A stretch of DNA of 64,000 bases from Toxoplasma gondii ME49. Its lineage: Eukaryota > Apicomplexa > Conoidasida > Eucoccidiorida > Sarcocystidae. The notes beneath the pieces are model-generated. The model did no database searches. It saw only the letters and a program-made list of their open reading frames with translations, and had not been told where the DNA came from. Below, in pieces: positions 1 to 12,323 of this stretch. Both the position numbers and the translations under genes were made by a program. Position 1 is the first letter of the stretch; the number at the start of each line of letters is the position of its first letter. Where the stretch lies: the NCBI RefSeq assembly GCF_000006565.2, contig NC_031470.1, positions 622,954 through 686,953 on the forward strand, given 5' to 3'.

Positions 1-294
1 TACGGACACACTGCGGAAAGCAGCAGCTACTGCCTCGGGTAGCAGCCATGGCACACGGACAGACCAGCAAATAGTGTGCCGGGTTGGTTCAACGCCGACA
101 CTCTGCGTATTCTTGGCATTTCTAGCTAGGGTGACCACAGCATGGTCTGCTCTGGATTCCACGGGGAGACACCCCCGCATAGCGGCCGGTGCCCACCTGG
201 TGAGCAAAGGAAAAGAGGAATCACTTTCGTCTATCGCCCGCATGTACACATCTGCAAAAACAACGAGTATCGAAACGAGCACAACATTACCCCA
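1..294. other. 3' flank of the ATPase gene
   Basis: The stretch lies downstream of the ATPase stop codon and probably holds its 3' untranslated region. Short frames overlap it on both strands, but none has recognisable protein character. No RNA gene or repeat is seen. Confidence 0.5.
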
Positions 295-3200
295 TCAACG
301 CGTGATCGAAGGAACCGCGCATCCTTTTCCGACATCCGGGTGCAGCGGGATACTGGTTTTCCCGGATGAGCGCGACACTTCCCTATTTTTCTGGTCCACG
401 GCGACTCGGTGTTTCGCAGTGCCAGCATCGGCATCGTCGAAGCCGGTCCGGCACGCTCCCTCTTCACTAGTGATTGAAACAACGAAGGAATTCGCGTCCT
501 TCCTCGGCAGCGAGACTTCGTCCTCGGTGCTTGTTTTCCCTGGCTCAGGCGATACTTTGTGCTCCTTTCTGTCAATGTGACTTTTCCCATGGTCATTCTT
601 GACAAGCTCACCGGCATCCGTTACTGCAGCAAGAAAAGCGTCTTCCACTTTCTCTTCAAGCTTTTCCACATTACGCTCGCGCTCCTCCAGAAAATGCACC
701 GTATTCTGCATTACTTTCGACGCGACGTTGTTGTTCTCGATCTCCCGCTGGCAGGCGGTCTCAGCTATAGATTTGTACACTACATTTCGTGTTATCACTG
801 GCCACGCATACTTGTAGAAGCCGATCTTGGTGGCATCCATTACAAAAAACCATAGGATGCCCCAGAAGATCGTGACCCACGCTTGACCCCAATTGATTCC
901 CACCATACGTGGTCCCGACCCGGGCCTCCATGCGATCTTCCAGTAAATTGAAAGGAATATTGTCACCACCACAGCACAAATTTGGGGAATAATGATAACG
1001 AGGGCCGGGAACTGGTTATTCTCGTTGTACCTACAAAATAGGCCTCGTGTTCGAACACTCTGAAACGAGAACTGGATGAGGACAGTCATCAAAAGCCATA
1101 CACCAGCATTTGTTTGGTAGCTCATGAAGTGTTCAGAAACCGGGAGAGGCCAATCAGGAGTGAACTTTGGTAATCCCCATCGGGGCCACCAGTTGACACA
1201 GTGTGACGGATCTGCGAATACAACGTAGAGCAGAATAGAGACTGTCGCTAGAAAACCAAGCCAAGTGGAGAGGCAAATTACCCTCAGCATTGACCAGATC
1301 ATGGGTGAGGTGGAACTCGCAACTCGATCGCGAGAGCAACTCATCAAGACAAAGTCATTAATCATTGACATGAGAACCAAAGTCCAGGATGGAAACTGAT
1401 ACCGCAAAATTACTATACATCCCCACCACATGCCCAAAATGATCAAGCTAGTGTATATGCGGAAAATAATGTAGGATTCAACGCGTTTGAAGATTTGTCT
1501 CGACAGAGACATGACAGTGATGATTGTCTTCAGGCCAGGTGCAAACAGAATGATGTCTGCTGCTGCCCTCGCTGCTTGAGTTGCGCCGCTAACCGCGATA
1601 CCAATAGTCGCTCGTTTCAATGCTGGAGCATCGTTCACTCCATCACCTGTCATTGCTACTAGCTTGTGCGCATCCATCATCGCATTCACTATTGCGTACT
1701 TATGTTCTGGGAAAACGCCAGCGAATCCATCAACAGTTTCAATAAATTCGGCAAGAGCTTTCCCTTGTACCAGGCCAGTCTCCTTCTCTTCTTTCCATAT
1801 TTCTGGGCCGACGATGTTTGTGCCCATGTGCAGCTGTCTGGCAGTCTCAACAGCAATGGCCTGTTGATCGCCAGTTACCATTATTACACGAATACCCAAT
1901 TCGTTTGCCCTCTGGATAGTTGCGGCAGTGTCTTCACGAGGAGGGTCGAACAGCGATAAGTACCCGACAAGCTTCCAGCGCGGCGCGTCACCAGCCACAC
2001 CATCGGGGACGGGTTTCACTGCAACTCCAAGAGTCCTCAGCCCCCGCTTTGCTTTATTCAAAATGAGTTCGTTCAGCTGCTCACGCAGTTTCTGGTCTTC
2101 GTAGCAGACGAGGTCCCTGATAACGTGGGGAGCACCCTTTGTAGTAATGAACTTCTTCCCTTCAGGGCTTACTACAGTCGCCTCAGTTCTCTTGTCCACA
2201 GGGTTGAAAGGTACATACTCAAGAATTTGATACTTTGCTCGCTCTGTCATATCGGCAGCCGCATTGATTGTTCGGTCTATAGGTTCTGGCTCCTGCGTAT
2301 CACTGCAGAGGCTTGCGTAGAGAAGCATAGTTTCCTCGTCGTAGCCGGGCTCTATCATGGACTCCTCTTTGAAAAGGGAAAGCTGGTTTTTCGTCAAAGT
2401 CCCCGTCTTGTCACTAAATAGAATCACGACGCCAGCTGCCTCCTCGATTGCAGACAATCGAGAAACAGCTGCATTCTGTTTCGTAATGATCAGAGCTCCA
2501 ACTGACAAAACCGTCGTCGTAACTACAGGCATAGCTGCCGGCGCGACAGATGCGATCAAGATGAATGCGTGCTTCAGCGCAATCAGATAACGCCTTTCAG
2601 GGATAATCAATTTCCAATCGGAATTAAAGGACTGCCAGAAGAAGAGGAACGCGGCACAGCAGCTGGCGACGAAGGTGATGAACAGCGACGTCCTATGCAG
2701 AACGGTTTCAAGGTAGCCTTGTCGCTCAGCGCGCGCTAGCAACGACAACGTTTTGCCATAGAAAGAGTCGTTGCCTGTCTTAGTTACAAGCATTTCCCCC
2801 TCGCCCCTGTCTACCACGGACCCCGAGAGAAGTGGCGCCCCCGGACGCTTTCGGATAGGCACAGATTCTCCTGTCAGAGCAGATTCGTCAACAGTGATGG
2901 TCGTCCCTTTGGTCACAAACACTCCGTCAGCTGGCATGATCACGCCCGCCTTAAGATGAACAACGTCTCCTGGCACGAGATCGCGCACCTGTCGATTCTG
3001 CCACTGTCCATCTCTCTTCACCTGACACACCGGGGCGCCCAACTTCTCAACAGCTGCAATGGCGTTATGTGCGGACCGCTGCCCAATATAATCGGCCCAG
3101 ACCATTGAGTTGTTCAGAAAGAGAAGAAGAGCGAAAGAAAACCAGTCGCGCATGTTGTCCTCCACCACGCAGACTGAGAAAAGAGCCGCGACGATCAACA

Positions 3201-4147
3201 ACATGGGCACAAGGGAGAGGTATTTCTTCAACACTTTGAACCATTCAGGCACCTGCTCACACGGATACAGTCACATGTAAAAACGACTTTGGAAATAGCG
3301 GCAACTGCTCGTCGTGGCACGCGGTGTGGTTCATGTGTACACATATATAACAAAAGATCGGCAACACACCACAGTTGAACCGGATTTTTTTTAATTAGCA
3401 TGTTTAGGTCGTCATCGACATTTTGAACAGGGAAGTTTTGTGCTGAGTAGAGACGCAGTGGGACGAGTTTCGCCACGTCACCTATAGAATGTTAGAGAAC
3501 ACGCGTGTAGGCCACATGCTTGATAACAATACAGAGCGTCTTAGTCGAGATACCTAAACTCATTATCACGAATTCTTCCGCTGCAGCCCAGTGCTCTGCA
3601 CGGTCAGAAAACCCTTTATGGGTTACACGCTCTCGACCAAGCTACGTACCTGGTGGGGCTTCACTTCATTCCAGCCATATTTCTTTCTGAGGTCCGCAAC
3701 TTGGTCCGACGTCAGGCCTCGTGTGTCGTAGTTTACGGTTACCGTCTCTGTTTGCTCCAACTTGTCTGCTGCTGCTTCGAGTTCTGCTGCCCTTCTGCTC
3801 GCTTCGTCCATCACTCGTGCGCCTCGTTCGCTTGAGTGAGCTCCTTCACTTGCTTTCTCGTTGCTAAGCACCCGCTGCACGCCAGAGGTTAATCCAGCTG
3901 TTCCATCTACCACATTTTGACCAGTACCTGTTACAGACTTTACACTCGCACCCGAATGCAATTCAATGGAGCCTCCTGCTGTTGTGAGTTTTTGATATGA
4001 ATGCTCGGTCGGCGTTCCGGCGTTAGGCGCTCCATCCCGCTGCAGTGTGGTGTTTTTAAAACGAGGACGCCCAGTGATGGACGACGGCAGCTGGCCGCTG
4101 GCTTTCTTGGGGAGAAGTGCCCCCTTCTCACTGGAGACGGTTGCCAT
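295..4147 (-). CDS. P3-type plasma-membrane H+-ATPase (PMA family), two exons
   Basis: Exon 1 is 4147-3650 and exon 2 is 3252-295. The donor GTACGT follows codon 166 and the acceptor GAGCAG precedes exon 2, both in phase 0, giving 1,151 aa. The product should use ATP to pump protons out across the plasma membrane. Visible P-type signatures are a cation-ATPase N-terminal motif ending GWNEVKPHQ (about 158-166), the actuator loop TGES (about 293), the phosphorylation motif DKTGTLT with Asp at about 447, KGAPHVI, and the hinge TGDGVNDAP (about 701). Ten hydrophobic segments are recognisable. An Asp in TM6 (IND, about 799) matches the proton-binding Asp of plant and fungal P3A pumps. The first 130 residues are a polar extension, and the C-terminal 150 residues form a charged, partly coiled tail of the kind that regulates such pumps. 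Coccidia have more than one PMA gene and I cannot say which this is. The family assignment is firm; regulation by the tail is inference. Confidence 0.93.
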
Positions 4148-7100
4148 ACTTCAGCAGCACAGAAGCTGTAAGGCAGCGCAAGGATTGCACCTGTCTTATA
4201 CATTTACTGCACTCTTGCGTCGGCGGCCTCGGTATTCAAAGCAGGTGCGACATTCGGAAGATAGTCTCACGGTCAACCCTAATTCCAGGCTTCTACCAAT
4301 TGCAGGACGGACAACCGCAGGCGCGAGACACTCGACTTAAGGGATCAGCCAGCGGCCTGGAAACCACATCAACCCACAAGGGCGGATAAGAATTAGTGGA
4401 CGAACGCAATCACCGCAGTTGCAACCTAGTGGAGGGGCAAGTTTTTGAAATCCATGCAAGACATAGAATGATAATCCCTTCACTTCGGCAGACCTACATT
4501 TTAGACGCATGTAACACTAACAATTGCCGGGAGTATTGACGCAGCCAGTATACATCTGTTATCTTACCTGTGGCAGTAATTCTGGCATATCTGTCCTGAT
4601 TATCAAGGTAGAATCGCGGCTCAAACACGTTTCGGACGTAGAAGATGAAAAGGCATGAGTCGCACATCATTGTTTCCGGCCTGCGGTCTTGGTGCCACAG
4701 TTCAGGTAAGACGCTTTATAGACACTCGAGCCAGTATCTACCGTGCAGCTTATCAGAAACTCACTCTCCCAGCGCTACCCACACTGGTGGCACACGCAGA
4801 ACCAGTCCGTCTAGCTACGCTTCACGCTTCCCTTATCAACAACGAAGCCGACTGTCATACAGGCAGCATGCACGAGTCCATCACAGGAAACCCGTGGACA
4901 TCCTTGATTGCCACGCCCGCGCACGCACTGTCTGCAAACGTTCCCGGCGCACGGGACTGCAGAGACGCGTCTACCTCGCTGGCCTGTAAGCATGGCGTTT
5001 GAAATGCGCCAAGACAGGCACAGGGTCAGCTGGTTGTCGGACCAGTAGAAGGAACGCGTGGCAACAGCTCCTTTGCATTGAAGTCATTCTCTGAATTGGG
5101 GAGCATGCGGAGGTGTGAATGGTCCACGCAAATCGCTCGTTGGTGTGCGTGGAATGTTGATGTATTTACGTTCTACAATTCAAATAGCGTCAGCAACACT
5201 TCGGATCCGTTTATGTGCCAAGTTCACGGGCGCCTTAACGCGCAGTGATGCAGGATCTACGAATTCATCAATGTTGGCCTCGGTAGCAATAAAAGTGGCG
5301 GACAAGCGGATATGGAAAGGTGCTAATTGATACCTTAAGTTATTTTCGTGACGTGGGATTGAGAAGATCAGCGTCACAAGGTCTTCCTATAGCTGTGCCA
5401 CCCATGTTGCTTTCGCACACATTCTTGCGCCGGGGAAAAGATCCAGGCCTGTGCTTTTACCAAGAAATCTACCGCGTGGATAAAAGTGAGCACTCGAAGG
5501 TCACCTATTAGGGGACCTCAGCCGGCAGGGGACAGGCGCTGACACCATTTAGAGTATAATGCAGTAAGACAAACCACAGGAAAGAACTAAAACGACGCCT
5601 GAGCATCAGCACGGCTTAGCTGTTCCGCTGCTTCGTCGAAACGATTGGGCGATGAATCGGCGAAAACATTAAGAACAGGTTCACCACGCTGGGCCACGCG
5701 CATGCTAGTGCGTCGCGGGGTGATGAATGTGGAAATTCGGCACACGCTAAAGCTGCACCAATCAAAGTTGCCTGTGTATACTGATGCCGAGCACGCTTAT
5801 ACTGATTCAACACTCCGGTAGGGATGTGTCGTACGGCAGCGCCAAAGAATTGGGTTTACATCTCAAAACTAGTATGATATTCATCGAGGTATGCCACTGT
5901 GTCTGCATGTTCTATTTGAGCTATAGAGTCGTGGATCGCAACATATTTGTACATCCGTGCAGTTGCAGAAGTACGTGTCCGCCGAGTTGCGTAACGGTCG
6001 TGTCCTCATTGGCTGAGAAGTGCGAGCACCTGCATGCGTTGGCTACACGCATAGAGATCAAGTACTGGCGAGGTCAACAGCAAGACGAGTGGCTTAGGCT
6101 TCCGATAATCACTGCATAAGTGAACCAGTTGACCCACACTAGAGGCTAGAAAATGTTAGTTTCAATAAGCCAGTAAGGACTATTTTTCTGTTCCATTGTC
6201 CAATGCGCAGGTGCAGGGGGAGTATGAATCATGAGGGTGGCGCTTGGAGAGTGACACAAACACACATGCATTACGTTGCTAGGCTGTCGCTGTGATGAGC
6301 TCGTGCCACAGGCAGGGGCTGACACAAGTGTGTGGAGGTAGCTTTGAGGGAGCCTGGTTGCGCTGATACCTGACACTTCTCGTACGCTGCAAACGCAGGA
6401 TGGTTGTTGTCTGACCCCAGAGCACCCCTCACGCCCCCCTTCACTTCGTCAGTTCATACGTGTGAGACTCCCTCGCCTTTCTATCTTCCTTGACATGACC
6501 GGCAGTGCGAATAAGATTGCACTGTGTTCAGAGTAGGCCGTGTGACACGGGAAAATCTGTGTGTCACGATGACTGTTCACCAACGCAGAAGAGCTCCAAC
6601 TTCAGTCGTTGTGAGTTTTAAAGAATGCTCAATTACAAAGAATGCACAGGTGCTAGTGGCTTGTGATTTTCCATGAGCATCATTTCCTTAAGCGAATGCA
6701 ATCATGTAATTGAAGGCTTCATTGACGTGCACCGTTGTAAGGTAAACATGGCTATGCTAGACAGTAAAAGCCAGCATTGCAAACCAGGTGTTTTCTTTTT
6801 GAGAGATGTATATATTTAGTGGGTTGTGTCGCCGAGAAAAGGAGCTGAATAGCACAAACCTGTAAGTGGTACATGCTTGTAATCGCTGAACGCACGATTT
6901 CAAAGGGCCCCACTGCAAAAAACGGACATCCTGAGGTATGTGAAATGCGTCTGTTCCCCGTCCTTTCTTCGCCGCGTTATCTCCAGTTCCTAATTACTCA
7001 CATGCGCCCCTCCTCCCCATTTCGGAGCCAGAAAAAGAACTTGCAATCTATGTATATATCATGGTGACACAAGCAGAGCCGTGTGACAACAGAGGACATT

Positions 7101-8419
7101 CATGTCTGCTTGTGAGCTGCACGAATTGAGCCCCGCATATTGATAAGCATTCGTCTCTCACCCGGAAAACAACAGAACTATCGGCAGCTGCTTGTCGCGT
7201 TTAGTTCCGTGTAGACGGCGTGAGAGGTCTTCCGCGAGGCAACGAGTAATACTCACCCCAAGAAAAGTGTTGTTGGGGCGGTGAAAGTGTTGCTTCGGTG
7301 CGGAAATTGGGATATCACCGCAGCCTGATCCGATTGTCTCGTGATACCGCCGGTGGTTCTTGCAAGGTGCACTCTGGAACGCAGTGGCATCCGCTTCGGG
7401 ATTCGTGGGCGTGACGTAATTGAATGAATCCCTCCTTGCTCGTGGCCACTATTGACTTAATGCTAAACACATCGACGGCTTTTACAGTCGGCCAGAGCAA
7501 CCGCCGACACAGCGAAGAGGCTTGCCTTGTCAGTGACGAGGTGTTACCTTTGTAACGGACGTTTTTGAGACATCTCTAACATGCACTGAGCGTGACAGCT
7601 CGGTGTCTGTCTTCGAAAGGTAGCAAGCTCCCATCAGTGGTACCTTCACCCCTTCATGACACCTCTGAAGGAGTATCCCAATTGGCATTTTCATCGGGGC
7701 CGTCCACCTTGCTCTACCCAAACGAAACCTTTGGTTCCGTCCATTTGCATGTTCGTGATCAGAAGTAAGCATCTTCTCGTCGCTGCCGCTATACTGCATA
7801 TATTTACGAGCCGAATGCGCATGCACGGCTTGCAAAACAGCGTTCGCCACCGACAAGCAGCAGGAAACAACAGAAACCGTCGCGCCCAAATAACAAAGAC
7901 AAGGACAGGGAAACCAGAAGGCAAAATGAGCAAATGATGACTCACTGCGTGATCCCCTTCGCACACTGGTCCTGCGATACAATGAACTCTTATAATGTCT
8001 GTGACACACAAGGGCACCGATCACAATCATTGTTTTCTCAACCTACAATTCTTGAAAAGACCTCAGCGTCGTTTGCTTTTATATGCTTTCCACGTCCACG
8101 ATCGTAACGCCCATCTAAAAAGGAACCAGATGTAAAGAAGCCGGCATCACCCGCTAACTCGCTCGTTTCATGGACCAAGCTCTTCGAGGTGACTCGCCTA
8201 AACAGTGACGAGTCTCGTGGTCTTTCTCAGATCTGATCTCCAGGCGCGACCCGCCGTGACACCGCCATCAAACCCGCCCACAACCGTGATCAGGAACTCG
8301 ACCATTTCCTCGATTATCCTAGCAATGTTGTTATTCGCAAAAGACACCTTCTATGTTTTCTTTCTTCTTGTTCGTCCGCCTATCTTCTTCGAACTGTTCG
8401 TTGCTTGGCCTCTCTCCAC
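4148..8419. other. Intergenic region between ATPase and eIF2B delta genes
   Basis: About 4.3 kb separate the ATPase start from the eIF2B delta stop. Both genes are on the minus strand, so this holds the ATPase promoter and 5' leader and the 3' end of the next gene. Only short open frames occur, none with family motifs, plausible splice signals or biased composition. I see no RNA gene and no long repeat. Confidence 0.5.
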
Positions 8420-11400
8420 CTAGTCCCCCGCAACCCCGCCAACTCGGCCAGCCCCGCGAACGAGAGCAGGCACATTGGAAGCAGGATAAACGCCGTCTTC
8501 AATAACAACAAAGTCGACAAACTGAGCAGGCGTTACATCATAACAGAGATTCATGACACAAACTTCGGAGGCTGGTAAGTTTCCGCCTTCTGCTTGTCGA
8601 CCAGTAACAGGATGTACGCTTTCTGCTCCACCTCCCCGTGACATTTTGCTTCTGCTTGAGCTCCTTAACTCTGATTCTTCGTCTCCGCCACACGGGGAAG
8701 CGACGCAAGGCTGGCTGCTGCCACACGGTGTCGGTGCGATGTGCTGTCCATCCGGCTTTCCTCCCGCGTGGCCGGAGGAGTACTCAGCTTGTCCATTTTG
8801 CTGTCTTGATACAGGACCATTGGCCAAGGTCGATGAGGAAAGCTGCGATGTAACCGGAGACTCCGCACAAACCCCTGTAGATGTCGCACTTGGTCCGCCA
8901 CTGACATGTGATCTGCGTGACTCCGAGGCACAGGGAGCTCGAATGAGAGGATACCCTGGAAGGGGAGGCGAAGTCGGCATGAGAAGGGAGAGACGGGGAT
9001 ACTGACGGGTACTGTCGGCGAAGCGAGAATCACTGCCTCCCGCCTTACGTTCACGCGCAGATGAAGAATAACTCGCCGGCGTCGTCCAGACTAACTCTGG
9101 ATCATCTAACTCATTAAATGAACATGAATCAAACACAATGCGGTCGAACAACTTGTAGCTTTCACATAGAACGAAAATCGGTTTCGCGTATCTCTTGCCG
9201 ACCATCGCCACCAGTGCTGCACCTGCTCGATTCACTACCGCTGCATTTGCCAGCACGGCTGCTGCTCCCAAAACCACCTTCGTCACATCTTCCATATGAT
9301 ATGACAAACCTGTAGCAGAAACAGCCACGCCACAAACAGAGAACACCAGTCTCAACGAAGATGCTGACATGAACACGACCTACGGAGAAGTGGAAATCAC
9401 GCGTCCGCTTGCGGATGGGTACAAGCACAGCTGTTCATCCACGTATTGCAGTACAGGGTAGAAGGCAAGGAGGCGCATAGGAAGGACTCTCTTGGTACAC
9501 ACACAGATTCGTGTGGACGCAGGTACCTATTAGATGGATAAACATCTGTCCATACATAGGCATACGTACCATTTATCAGAGTGTAGGTAACCTCAATACC
9601 GGCAGCCGCAAACAACCTCGCGGTTCCTTGACCGACGAGATGGGGGTGAGAGTCGACGACAACAACGGTGAACCGGCGGCCTCTTTGTTTTGCCTGGAAA
9701 AAGTTTAGGAAACGGCATAAAACAAGCGTGGAGCAGTCCCCACTTCGGTCACGAAACAGTCACGAAAAACGACGGGAAAGACTGTGGAAGACGCATTCAC
9801 CACACCTTTACATTCCTGTGTGCTTTCAACTGCCGTTTTCCCTCTTGCCCAGTGCCACGTCTCGACAACACTATCAGACTATGCACCAGCGTTTCTATCA
9901 GCACACCTGTCTTTTTGTAGTGGCAAGAAGAGCCCACGGACACCAAGCCGATCCCTGTCAAACTTCGAGATACCCCGTAAGTGTTCCTACGTGAATCAGT
10001 CTCTGTGCAATGACATCTTTGTGAAAATGTGTCTCACCTGCAGAACAGCTCTAACCACGGCAGTTGACTTTCCGTAGACGAGAAGACAGTCCCCGTCCTC
10101 GGCCAGTTGCTCTTGAAAAACATCCGCGACGGCGCAGGTAGCCGCTAGAATCCTCTGACTGATGAAAGTGGAAATCTCCGAACAAAGAGAGACCTTTGTT
10201 TCTTGCAGGGGCATGGTGGCGTAACCTGCCAGCGCGCAGACACCGAGAGAAGGCAGAAATGCACTTCAGAGAGACATTTCTACACATGCACAGACGCGTC
10301 TAGGCGAAGACTACTGGTTGAAGCATGTTTCTAGACTCTGCGCTTGTATCCCTGCATACACAAATACTACGGTTTTGCGTCAGCCGTCATGCATAGAGCA
10401 GTGCACTGACATACACGTTCAATTTGCCAATATCGAGCATAACACAGCAGAGGCGTTTGCACTCGACAGCGGCTCTGGCATGCTAACCATGTCTGACAAG
10501 TGTGTGTCCACCCGCCGACGCCTGCGCCTAAAAGACAGTACACCTATGCATTTGTCCACATCTACGCATGCATTTGAACCTCGCTTCAGAAGCAAAGGAA
10601 GAAGTGCTAGAGCTTACTGGAGAGTCTCTTCTTCAACCAACGGATAGCTCCACCCATTGAGAGACTGTGAGGCCGACAGTGCGTGATGAAATTGATTTGT
10701 CGATCCAGAGCGATCTTCAAATGCTTGTCAATTGCTTCGTACGGCGGAGGACAGTAATCCTCAATAAACCGCTCAAAGGCTGCACGCCAACACACTCGTT
10801 CCGCCTTCAACAAAGTTGTTTTGCGCGCAGACGTCTCCGTCCGGAGAGACGAGACGTACGGACATGCAACCAATCGGTGAAGAAGGCAGACATCGACGTG
10901 ATACCTTTGCCACAAAGCTGAAGCTCATACGGCCCGTAGACGGATGAAAACGAATCATCTGTCCGCATACAAAAATGGATCTGCATGGACATAGGAACCT
11001 GAAAAACGGCTGCGGCCTACGGACTTGCACGCCAATACAAGGCAAGGCGTTTTAACGCCCAGACTGAACCATCAAAAAGCGAATGCATCTGAGCAGAGGT
11101 ATCGAAGTCATATGTGTTTCGCTGCTCCCTAGTCCATACAGCTTTGAAAAACCACCTTCGTGCTCTTACGAAGCACGCGGCACACACCCTGTGTCACAGC
11201 TCCTTTCACTTGTATGCGCAGTTCAGTCCAAGAGTCTCTACAGAAACCATCGATACGGTTTGACAGCCCGCACCCAAGTCAGGCAGAAGCCCAAGATATA
11301 CTCTCAATATTGTACAAAACCTAGAGCTCACCGTCAAGCCAACACGCTCACCCGTCAGCATGGCGACCGTCCGTGCATTTGTGCCTGTCACGCGCCTCTT

Positions 11401-12323
11401 CCCCATTTGAAGGCCGATGCGAATGACTGCGGGGTGGACCTGGTCCTGCTGAAAATCCATGACCACGCGAGTCTGTAGAGACACCTGTTCGTCGCGTTTG
11501 TTGACGCACTTCTGTCTCCGACCTTCTGGCCCAGAACGCGCAAACAAGCACCAGACACACACACACCTCAGATAACGGCTTCTCGAAGCAAGCTATCGGT
11601 GGACAACGTCATTGTCTCTGCGTACACGAACGGTTCCGACCCATTACATCCACCCACATGTTGCTACATTTTACGCACGCACGGTAAAAAGACCGATGAC
11701 GACAGTGTATCGTGGTCAGCGGTCTTACTTTGTTGCCGTTTGAGAATCGGCACTCCTTCAGCTGTGAAGGAGCACATGGGGATGACCGACCGGTCATAGG
11801 GGGGCAAGTGACTAAGGAATCGCAAGTGGCTGTGACACTGTACATTGTTGCCCGAGCCGACAGCGACGGCTTTGTTGCTCTCTTGTCGCCGTCCAGACCC
11901 GCCCATAGCTCCGTGGTGGCTTGTTCCACCTCCTCCAGGAGAAGGCGGAAGAGTGGCGCCTTGCCCAGAAGGTCCATGACCCCCCTGAGAGCCGCTCGGA
12001 GAAGCCACTGGGATCGTTGAGGGTCCTCCCGCTCCTCCGCCCGCAGGCGAAAGTGGGTGGGAAGAAGCCAAACTCTGGGCTTCACCGGCACCAATCGACT
12101 TGTCAGACTTTCGACGAGACTGTACCACGTGGTGGACCTTCCCCGGTGCAGACGAGGCAGCAGAGGACAAGCTGACGACAGAATGAGGAGAACAAGAGAA
12201 AGACGAGCAAGGAGCAGTGCTAATGACGGATGAAGAGGAAGGAGACATGGAGACAGGCTCGGGGGTCTGGTCGCCGTGGGCACTCCCCCGCCCTGACGGG
12301 GGAAGAATGCCGTCGGTCAGCAT
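8420..12323 (-). CDS. Translation initiation factor eIF2B delta subunit, six exons
   Basis: Exons: 12323-11679, 11472-11352, 10779-10618, 10201-10038, 9693-9570, 9309-8420 (701 aa). eIF2B is the cytosolic GDP-GTP exchange factor of eIF2, and its delta subunit is in the regulatory subcomplex that senses eIF2 phosphorylation. Family motifs appear in order: FLSHLPPYDR, VHPAVIRIGLQ and GTNARTVAML, then FIEDYCPPP, FITHCRPHSLSMG, LLVYGKST, RRFTVVVVDSHP, TKVVLGAAAVLAN, NELDDPELV and, at the end, NLCYDVTPAQFVDFV. Junctions 2 to 5 have canonical donors (GTGAGC, GTAAGC, GTGAGA, GTACGT) and matching phase. The first is less sure: I use TGC|GTGCGT because the better-looking upstream GTAAGA at 11728 gives the wrong phase. 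The N-terminal 180 residues are Ser/Pro/Gly-rich. About 175 disordered residues (roughly 479-654) interrupt the C-terminal Rossmann-like domain. The start is provisional, since the frame stays open upstream. Confidence 0.9.

Noticed and set aside
11724..11729. GTAAGA donor in eIF2B delta exon 1
   Set aside because: Its consensus is better than the one chosen, but it leaves one base while the next exon starts in phase 0, so the VHPAV motif would be lost.
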